Of a stretch of 64,000 nt of DNA, positions 55,948-64,000 are shown in pieces. The stretch lies in assembly GCA_023935145.1 (NCBI GenBank), contig CM043699.1, forward strand, positions 71,209,638 to 71,273,637, in the 5' to 3' direction. Position 1 is the first letter of the stretch. Each line of letters starts with the position of its first letter. Origin of the DNA: Bretschneidera sinensis (Eukaryota > Streptophyta > Magnoliopsida > Brassicales > Akaniaceae). A program made the translations under genes and the position numbers. A model generated the notes under the pieces. That model was not told the DNA's origin. It ran no database searches and was given only the letters and a program-made list of their open reading frames with translations.

Positions 55948-57206
55948 TTACTCATCCAAAAAATCATCCTTGATTGGCAAGTCATTGGAGGTGTCCTCAA
56001 ATGTAAGCCTTGAGAGATAGTCCACCACTACATTCTCCATTCCTTTCTTATCTTTGATGGTGATGTCAAATTCTTGTAGGAGTAGGATCCACCGTATTAG
56101 TCGTGCCTTAGCATCCTTCTTTGTAAGGAGGTACTTGAGGGCTGCATGATCTGGACCGAGAAAGGCATGCTTTAATCCCTTAGTTAGTGGCTTCAATTCA
56201 ACTTGGGCGCTTCCAGAATTGAGGGGAGCTGTTTCTTGCTCCTTTCGGACAGCTTTTCAAACTTTGGTTGCCATGCCCGAGTGCTATAATCCTGAGATTT
56301 GTCAAAAACAGCACAAATTTCAATTATATCAGTTTTATCATTAATAAAATTAATCTCAGGATTAACAAGAAAATATTCAAGAGGGTCAAAGTCATGAGCT
56401 ATGGAAACTCCCCTATCGATGAGTGACTCAATCATGTATATTTGGTGGTTCTTATCCTCATCTTCGGGCTGTTTTGCAACACTGAAAATATTCACCTTGA
56501 GCATCATGTTTCCAAAGGACAGCTTCATGAGTCCATTCCTACAATTAATTAGAGTATTTGTAGTAGCAAGGAAAGGTCTACCCAAAATCAAAGGAATTTT
56601 AGAGTTAGTGTCAACAGCAGAAGTAGTATCAAGGATTAAGAAATCAACAGGATAATAAAATTTATCAATTTGAATCAACATATCATCTACCGCACCCTGG
56701 GGTACTTTGACTGAATGGTTAGCCAATTGTAATACCACGCTGGTTGGTTTGATTTCTTCCAATCCTAGCTGTAAATAAATAGAAAATAGCATCAGGTTTA
56801 CACTAGCTCCTAAATCTAGCAAGGCTTGTCCGACCTCATGATTTCCAATGCTACAAGCAATGGTAGGACAGCCCGGATCCTTGTATTTTGGGGGAATTAT
56901 GTGCTCAATTAAAGCACTAACTTGGTCAGTTAGGAATGTTGTTTTCTTGACATGGTGCTTCCTCTTAATTGTGCATAAGTCCTTCAGAACTTTTGCATAG
57001 GTAAGAACTTGTTTAATATGCAAAAAAGGAAGATTAAGTTTCACTTGCCTTAAGTTCTCTAGGATTTCATTGTTTAGGTCCAGATTTTTCTTGTTTGATT
57101 TTAAGGCTTGAGGGAATGGTGCCTTAACAAGACTTTTGGTCACTTCAGGGTTCTTGGGCAGATCACTACTAGCTTGACCCTTTTCCACATCCTCGGATAT
57201 ATTCAT
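55948..57206 (-). pseudogene. GYPSY-D protease fused to an RNase H tail; RT missing
   Basis: Retroviral-type aspartic protease: ALLDLGASVNLMLFSIYLQL near 56830-56770, then PLILGRPFLATTNTLINCRN (about 56595-56535). After NHQIYMIESL and LPSILEAP the frame shifts to ELKPLTKGLKHAFLG, which normally leads into reverse transcriptase. Instead it passes directly to DHAALKYLLTKKDAKARLIR and IRDKKG-like sequence (about 56145-56030), the end of RNase H. Reverse transcriptase and most of RNase H have been deleted at about 56150. The tail ends FEDTSNDLPIKDDFLDE before integrase. Confidence 0.88.
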
Positions 57207-57239
57207 TGGTGGGATGTGTAGTGACTTACCATTTCAGGT

Positions 57240-58734
57240 CACAATGGCATTTACATCTTTCAAATTTTCTTGTGCCATATGTTGAACGTGAGGTATGAAC
57301 TGAGCTTGGGAAGAGAACTTACCTCGCTCAGTCACACTTAAGGAGCCCATTAATTTGGACACTTAGCTCATAATTTCTTTGTCCTCTTCAACAACCTGCG
57401 TAATTAATGCCTCACACCTTTGGTTTGTTTTACCTTGTGCCTCTATAAAATCATGTAAGGTGTCCTCTAAAGAGTTCCTAGAGGATGAGGGTGCATGATA
57501 AGGTGCTGGGTATGATCTAGAGGGTTATGCATACTGTTGATTTTTAGATTTTCAACTGAAGTTGGGGTGATTTTGCCACCTCGGATTATAAGTGTTAGAG
57601 AAGGGTGCTAGAGGCTTCTTGTACATGCCTAAGGCATTACATTGTTCCTCATATAGCCCTCTCATATAAAAAAATGTAGGGCACTCTTGAGCGGGATGAC
57701 CTACCCCACCACACACAAAGCATGGCTCCAAAGACTCGGCATGATTAGCCACATGTGTTTGCTTTGAGCCTTTGGTTTTTAATGCATCTAACTCCCTAGT
57801 GAGCATTTCGACCTTAGCTTTCAGGTTGTCTTCTTCCCTAAGATGGTATATTCCTCCACCACTCGGGTTTCTTATAGGTCGTGACCTATTCGTGCTTTTA
57901 GTAGCACTAGGTCCAGTCCATGTGTGAGCTTTTTCAGCAAGCTCATTGAGGTATTTAATAGCCTCATCAGGGTCTTTTTTGCAGAAATTCATCATTACAC
58001 ATCATCTCTACAAATTGGCGCTCTCTATAGGTAAGACCCTCATAGAAATAGCTCACTAAACTCTAATTTTCATACCCATGGTGTGGACACATACTTAACA
58101 GCTCTTTAAATTTCTCCCAAGACTGATACAAAGTCTCGTTTTCCTTTTATGCAAAGGTGGAGATTTGTATTTTCAAATCATTAGTCTTATGTTGAAGGAA
58201 GTATTTGTTAAAAAAGACCTGGGTCATCTCATTACATGACCCAATTGATAGTGGTCTTAGCGAGTATAACCAACTCTTAGCTTTATCTTTCAAAGCGAAA
58301 GGAAAAAACTTGAGTCTCACGATATTATTAGTTACATCTTGACTATGAAAAGTCGCAACTACTTCCTCAAACTCCCTAATGTGCACATACGGGTTTTCGT
58401 TTTCTAAGCCATGAAAAGTAGGGAGTAATTGTATCATCCCTGTTTTAAAGTCTTGATGGCAAGTGTTGGCTGGAAACATAATGCATGATGGTGTGGCTGT
58501 TCGGCTAGGATATACATAATCTTTAAGTGTCCTAGCAACATTTTCATTAGGGTTTTCAGTCATATTATCAAAATTTTTGGTTGGGTGTACACTAGGGTTT
58601 GATCTAGGCAAGGTTTCACTAACAAACGTGGAAGGGAAGGGTATCTCTAATTCGGGTCCCTTAATGAATCTCCCTCGCGAATCTCTCAGTCTAAGCATAC
58701 ACCAACTGAGTTTAAAAGGTAATAAATAAAACAA
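57240..58734 (-). pseudogene. GYPSY-D gag, broken
   Basis: Capsid part: DSRGRFIKGPELEIPFPS near 58680, FHGLENENPYVHIREFEEV near 58420-58360, FPFALKDKAKSWLYSLRP near 58300-58250. A TAA at 58147-58149 replaces the CAA present in GYPSY-E. A TAG at 58063-58065 is shared with GYPSY-E. After a frameshift near 57990 come DPDEAIKYLNELAEKAHT and the knuckle CFVCGGVGHPAQEC (about 57724-57683). Stops occur further on. Confidence 0.88.
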
Positions 58735-58835
58735 AACAAAATAAAATAAAAGATCAGAAAATCAAAACTTAAAGAAAAGAACGATAGTACCGTCTTGTCT
58801 TAGAGTTGACAAACTTCCTTGTATGTAAGCGCGTT

Positions 58836-58853
58836 TCCCCGGCAATGGCGTCA
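58836..58853 (-). promoter_or_regulatory. GYPSY-D primer binding site (Asp tRNA)
   Basis: Reads TGACGCCATTGCCGGGGA on the minus strand, next to the 5' LTR. The two differences from the perfect complement are G-to-A. Confidence 0.82.
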
Positions 58854-58858
58854 AAATT

Positions 58859-60156
58859 TGATTACACCCAAAGAGTAATGCAGTAGTTGTAGCACAACTT
58901 TGGGGTGTCGATTCCACAGGGAAACAAGTTAAGTACAAAAGAAGGTGTGAACCATAACACAAATGATAAAGATTCAAGTGAGGAAAGATGAATTTTGATA
59001 ATGAAGTAATTGTGTAAAATAGATTGTAAAATATAATAAAAGAATAACAAGGTTCTGGGAATCCTCCCTAGGTTCATTGCCCTATTCCTAACTTAATTCA
59101 ATTGTTTTTATCTCGATTGCAAGTTTCACATCCCAAACAGGAAATCGGAAAATGTTCAATAAGATCATATATAAACCCTAATGTAATTATTATGGAATAC
59201 TTTTTACTTTTCATTCATGTATATATGATCTATCCTATAGATTTATCAAGAAATGACAATATATCTTTAATGACAATATTGCAGTATTGGACAAAACCTA
59301 AAGGATGAATCTACTGGACTCAATCATATCCAAACAATCTTAACATAAGAGAAGCATGACTAGATTTATATCAAGGAGAAAGACATAATCACAGGATTAG
59401 AGAAAATCTTATAATTAGATTAAAAAGTAAATCATAACAATGTTTTGACAATAAATCCCTATTAAAACTGAATCAAATAAAGGAAAATAGGAACAACTAC
59501 ACCTAGGGATTCATCCTTTCGCCTTGCTTAGAGATTAGTTAGCCATGGGACTCATGGTTGAATACTTTGATGGAGGAGAACTAGCTACTTCCTTAAGTTT
59601 CCCAGGCCTGATCCCCCTCTTATCAAACCTTAAGTGGTCTATTTATAATACAAGAGGTCCAAGGGTGTTTTTAGGGTTTAAACAATCATTAAAAGCCCTA
59701 ATTAAGTTGTAACTCGGAGACAGGGTATCGGGGTCGCACCACGGCTCAGAATCTTTAAGCTTCTTACACTTTTTGGAGGCCGTGGCCTAGATTGGTCCAG
59801 GCCGCGGCTCAACCGCGCACACTAATTCATTTTTCTTCTCCTTTGGCTTCCTTTTTGGAGGCCGAGGCTTGGATAATTCTAGGCCGCAGCACACACACTA
59901 TAAACTTGATTTCTCTTCATTTGTCCTTCCGCAACCATATCTTTACTTCGGTGTGCCTCGAGTCTTTGTGCTTCAATCAACAATAGCTTTTTCTCCTCTT
60001 TTGAACTTAAAGTACCTGAAAATGCACCAAAATATGCCAACGCTCCAAGAATACCACTTTAGAGTTATTAATGTATAAAAGTGCAATTAAAACCTAGATC
60101 AACTCTAAAATGCTAACGATTAAGAACTATTAAGATGCATTTTATGGCTCTCATCA
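58859..60156 (-). repeat. GYPSY-D 5' LTR
   Basis: 1298 bp. On the plus strand it starts TGATTACACCCAAAGAG and ends GCTCTCATCA. Confidence 0.9.
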
Positions 60157-61790
60157 ATGACCCATACACAAGATATCTATGGTGCCTCAAGTCCAATGAT
60201 CACTTGTACAACTATAACGTAAGAATTCTTATTGATAGCCAATAAAATGTCCATTAGAAATTTCTTAGTCAAGTTAATTCGGTGTACATGTTCTCTAACA
60301 AGAGCCTACCTAACTTGTTTTAGTATCTCATACAGTAATGATCGTGAAATCAATCACGCCCAACTTCTTGAGAAAGCATAATATGTACTAATCTATCTGG
60401 ATTCACTAATGCACTTTTTAGTGATCTAGGAACATTTAAGAATAAAGCTTAAAAAAATATATCTCACCAGTATGATCTCATTATGGTGCTCATTTCTATT
60501 GTTCTTATTCTATGGGCTTTATCATGTAATTCAAATGCAGTGATTTGTAATGAATATGACAAAAAAATAAAGGCCACTGATAATTATTTATTGTCAATAA
60601 ATGAATAAGATTAATTACAAGTAATGTGTCCTTAAAATCAAATGTTATTGGCTTGTAGGGAATATTACTATCAGGACCATCATGTTGAACTCGCCATGGA
60701 ATTATTTGGGATCACCATGGCCTAAGCCAAGGCCCTCTTTATAGGCAACTGCTTTGATATCATGCTTTTAGCGTTCAAACTTCTTAGAACTGAAGTGAAG
60801 GATCTTACCACCAACCACCAAAATACATTATTATTATGCCTCTTGGCCATGTTTTTATGAAATGACTTAGTTCAAATGTCCACAAAATACTGCTTGATAT
60901 GGTCAAACAAACCAACGAAGAGTCTTACCCAATCAGTGCCATTTTAGTTGCCACTTTGAATGGCCTTGATACCTTTCGCCGCCCCTTATCTTACTATAAG
61001 CCCCTTGTTACTCTAGGCAAATATTTCATGTTTTATTGGCTCCATTAAACCTTTTCAACCGGTTTTTGACATTTTCTTCTTTAGATGTTAATATTTGAAA
61101 AACTGTCGATAGTGGCTCTTCCAAATAATTCTAACGCTAAATATGAGCCAAAACACTTCCGGGAGCACAAACTCTTGATTAAACAGGATTCACTAGAGAG
61201 CTGGCTCGATTGGTTCTACACATCCAATGTTTTGCAAATCTGCCAAGTATACCCTTAGTGGAATACCATTGTGGCCACCCAGTCTTCCTTTCAAAAAGGT
61301 TATGTGGTGCTTGCTGGTAATACCCACTGCTCATAATTCTTGAAGAATGAAAGAGAAATGGCATATTCGAAAACTTAATTCATTAATTTAAATGCACTAA
61401 ATTAATCCAAGTTTCAATTCTTCATTGGCTCATCATATATTTTATTATCTTTATAATTTTTGTATAAAAGATGTATTCACATAGAGATTATATATATGAA
61501 AATGAGGAACTGGGATTTCCATGAAAGGTATGCCTACACCAAAGTGGTTTTCTACATATCCACAAATGGAATCAAGCCTTACGTAGTTCGCGAAATAAAG
61601 ACGATCGAAACCGCCCTTGAGGGATTTAACTTTTCTTTTGTTTAAACCACCCTTGAGGGTTTTCAGTCTAGTGAAATGCTCTAACTTTTACCCAAATCGC
61701 TCTTTTAGATTTTCAACTTAGCGAGCCTTTTTTATTCTTCCTTTTAGAAAAAGGGCAGATAGAGTAGGGATACAAGAATGAGGGAAAAGA
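60157..61790. other. No gene assigned
   Basis: Continuation of the GYPSY-D insertion site. Around 60700-61330 several plus-strand frames stay open for 40-60 codons (for example YPISAILVATLNGLDTFRRP near 60940), as if a decayed coding sequence lay here. I cannot identify it. 61610-61660 has two near-copies of ACCRCCCTTGAGGG, possibly from the 3' end of the Gypsy element to the right. Confidence 0.35.
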
Positions 61791-61799
61791 AAAAGGGAT

Positions 61800-64000
61800 C
61801 ACAATTAATACTTCTTGAGGTGATCCAAATTGACGCGCTCAACAAATTCATTATTGTCGAAATCCATGAAGCATATAACCCTTCCAGATGGGATCTTCTT
61901 AACTCGATACAGACCTGCTCAGTTTGGTTTGAACTTACCTCTCGGGTCATGGACTAGTGGTTTGAGTTCTTTCACCACATAATCTCCTTCCTTGATATTC
62001 TAATGCTTTACTTTCTTGTTGGAAGCCTATGTAACCCTTTTATAATATCTTTGGACATGATGGAGAGTCTTCAACCGTTTTTTATCAATCAAAGCCAACT
62101 CATCATATCGCCCCCGAATCCAATCTACCTATTTCAACTAGCTTTCTATGGTTATCCTTAGTGAAAGAATTTTTGCTTCGATTGGGAGAACTACCTCCAT
62201 ACTATAAACTAAAGAATAAGGAGTGGAACTTGTAGAAGACCTAATCGAAGTTAGATATCCTCATAATGCAAAAGGCAACTATTATGATGGTCACAATAAG
62301 TCTCTACCATTTTAGCCAATATGCTCTTAACATTCTTATTGGCTACTTCTACTACCCCGTTGGTATGAGGTCGGTAAGAAGAGGATTTATGGCGCTCAAT
62401 CTTTTACTTATTGAGTAAATCCATGACATTGCCTTGGAAATATATGCCATTATTTAATATCTATTCAAAAGGTACTCCATAATGACAAATGATGTTATGG
62501 TTAATGAACTGTGCTACATACTTAGCCTTCAAGGTGGAAAATAATACGGCTTCTACCCATTTGGTGAAATAGTCAATTGCCACTAGGATGTATTCGTTAC
62601 AATTAGAAGCCTTGGGAGAGATTTTGTCAATCACGTCTATACACCAGGTAGTGAAAGGCCAGGGTGTTATTATGTTGAAGAGCTCTCGGAGTGGAAAATA
62701 TTGTAGATTGCCATTCAATTGATATTTATAGCACTTCTTCAAGTAATTACAACAATCAATCTCTATGCTGATCTAGTAATAACCCAAGTGTAGGATCTTT
62801 CTTGCCAACATTCTTGCATTCATATGTGGACCTCTAGTACCTTCATGCACTTCTGTCATGATTATCTCAGTAGTGTTCTCATCTATACAGAGTAGTTGTA
62901 TCCCATCGAATGATCTCCTATAAAGTTTCCCTCCATAAATGACAAACTGGAAGGCCAGTTACTGTATCACTCGCTTGTCTCTTTTTTCACTATTAGCGAG
63001 GAATTCCCACTTATGTAGAAAGTTCTATATATCAGTATACTAGGGTAAACTATTAGATGACTGAGCTTGGATCTTGATAGCTGTGAAATAGGTTGGTTTA
63101 TCCTTATGCCTGACCACCAACAAAATTGGCTTAACTCTTTTAGGCATTTTCAACATTGAAGCTAGAGTGACTAGTGCATCGACGAGCTAATTCTGGGCCC
63201 GTGGTAGATAAGTCGAGGTTACCCTATCGAAGCACTAAACCAAATTCTTGAGATAACTTTGATAACACTTCATTCTCTTGTCTCTGGTCTTTTATTCTTC
63301 GCGAGATTGAAAAATGAGTAAAGAAGAATCTCCATACACTATGACCTGTTTTGCCCTAATCTCAATGAGTGCTTCTAGAGCAACGATAAAAGCTTCATAT
63401 TTGGTTACATTATTGGTGGATTAGAAATTCAGGCAAATTAATAAGGTAGTGATGATTCTTTCTGGAGAAACTAACATTGCCCCAATCCTACAACCTTTCT
63501 GATTACCCACCCTGTTGAAGTACATTTTCCACCCATAGTTTTTAATTTCTAGAATTTTTTCACCCGAGAAGTTGAATTCTTCAATCACTTTCATTCCTTC
63601 TAGGAAATCTGCCAAAAAATATAAAATTATCCTCTATTTGACTAACTTCTAAGTCATGTACTAAAGATCAAATTGAGAAAGGATGACTATCCCTTTGATC
63701 ATCATTCTACTTAAGGTCGGGGCCTCAAACAGATGCTCTAACGGATCCAGGCAAGAGATCATTTTCATTGAGAACGATTGAAAGTAGTGTTAGAGTTTCT
63801 TGGATGCCTAAACTAGAGCGAGACATATATTTTCTACCCAAGAATAATTCAACTCGTAAGCCACGAGCTTCTTACTGAGGTAGTAGATGATCTTTTCTTT
63901 TGTGTCTTCCTCCTCTTGAGTTAATATAGCTCCCGTGGAGGTGCTAATGACAAATAAGTATAGCATAAGTACAACACCATGCTTGGGCGAGATCAAAACT
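61800..64000 (-). pseudogene. Tat-type Gypsy pol (RNase H, extra RNase H and integrase), runs off the window
   Basis: On the minus strand the window edge holds the end of reverse transcriptase/RNase H (TQEEEDTKEKIIYYLSKKLV, about 63930-63870). A second RNase H-like segment follows (WKMYFNRVGNQKGCRIGAML, about 63530-63470); two RNase H domains mark the Tat lineage. Integrase follows: a degraded zinc region, then CIDVIDKISPKAS and YILVAIDYFTKWVEAVLFST (about 62640-62530), YRPHTNGVVEVANKNVKS (about 62390-62310), and the GKFKPNWAG-like GPY/F module near 61930. Many stops. The 5' half, the LTRs and probably the RT core lie beyond 64000. I could not find the 3' LTR. Confidence 0.85.

Larger units (their letters stand above)
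43967..60156 (-). mobile_element. GYPSY-D: Athila-like Gypsy element, RT deleted, containing GYPSY-E
   Basis: The LTRs are 58859-60156 (5') and 43967-45293 (3'), both starting TGATGA(A)GAGCCATAAAATG on the minus strand and ending GTAATCA. A tRNA-Asp primer site lies next to the 5' LTR, and a CAACCCCCAACT tract (the polypurine tract on the other strand) next to the 3' LTR. The coding order on the minus strand is gag, protease, (RT and most of RNase H missing), integrase. After removing GYPSY-E the element is about 9.1 kb. The integrase resembles Athila-type Gypsy. Stops and shifts throughout. Confidence 0.9.

Overview
This window reads as gene-poor plant nuclear DNA, almost certainly from a eudicot. 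It holds L1-type LINEs, Copia and Gypsy LTR retrotransposons primed by plant initiator-Met and Asp tRNAs, hAT and mariner-type DNA elements, and one spliced plant gene family (DUF707). There is no bacterial or organellar gene organisation, no rRNA or tRNA gene and no CRISPR array. Nearly every long reading frame is a decayed transposon frame. I cannot name the species.

Layout. 320-6412: a 5'-truncated LINE (LINE-1, + strand) interrupted by a Copia element (COPIA-1) with a GAGGG target duplication. 6789-13158: a mariner/Stowaway-like MITE whose right end received a near-complete LINE (LINE-2, - strand, 7484-13142) with a 16-bp target duplication. 13385-16314: the C-terminal part of a hAT transposase-like gene, interrupted by a small LTR element (LTR-A, 13705-15993) with a GATAG duplication. 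16450-17047: a 313-bp-period tandem duplication. 17960-21880: a third LINE (LINE-3, + strand) that lacks its endonuclease domain.

22796-38278 (- strand) holds the only host-type gene I recognise, a DUF707 membrane protein gene. Its first six exons lie at 33695-38278 and a later exon at 22796-22867. Between them, in what would be one 10.8-kb intron, sits a second element of the LTR-A kind (LTR-B, - strand, 24619-33438), which itself contains a 6.7-kb Gypsy element (GYPSY-C, + strand, 25713-32381) that has lost its polymerase. One intron-acceptor AG is missing and conserved residues are changed, so the gene is probably dead or dying. 38838-40081: a 1.2-kb non-autonomous hAT element with an 8-bp duplication. 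40880-42885: two tandem arrays.

43967-60156 is a 16-kb nest: an Athila-like Gypsy element (GYPSY-D, - strand) keeping gag, protease and integrase but missing reverse transcriptase, with a related gag-only Gypsy (GYPSY-E, 46771-53859) inside it, flanked by a CTATA duplication. 61800-64000 is the RNase H-integrase end of a Tat-type Gypsy element (- strand) that runs off the window.

Nothing here looks able to move on its own. The most unusual feature is the LTR-A/LTR-B family: two LTR elements, plus a solo LTR with the same kind of ends, that carry one unrecognised protein frame in place of gag-pol. Three conserved blocks of that frame can be matched between the two copies by eye.
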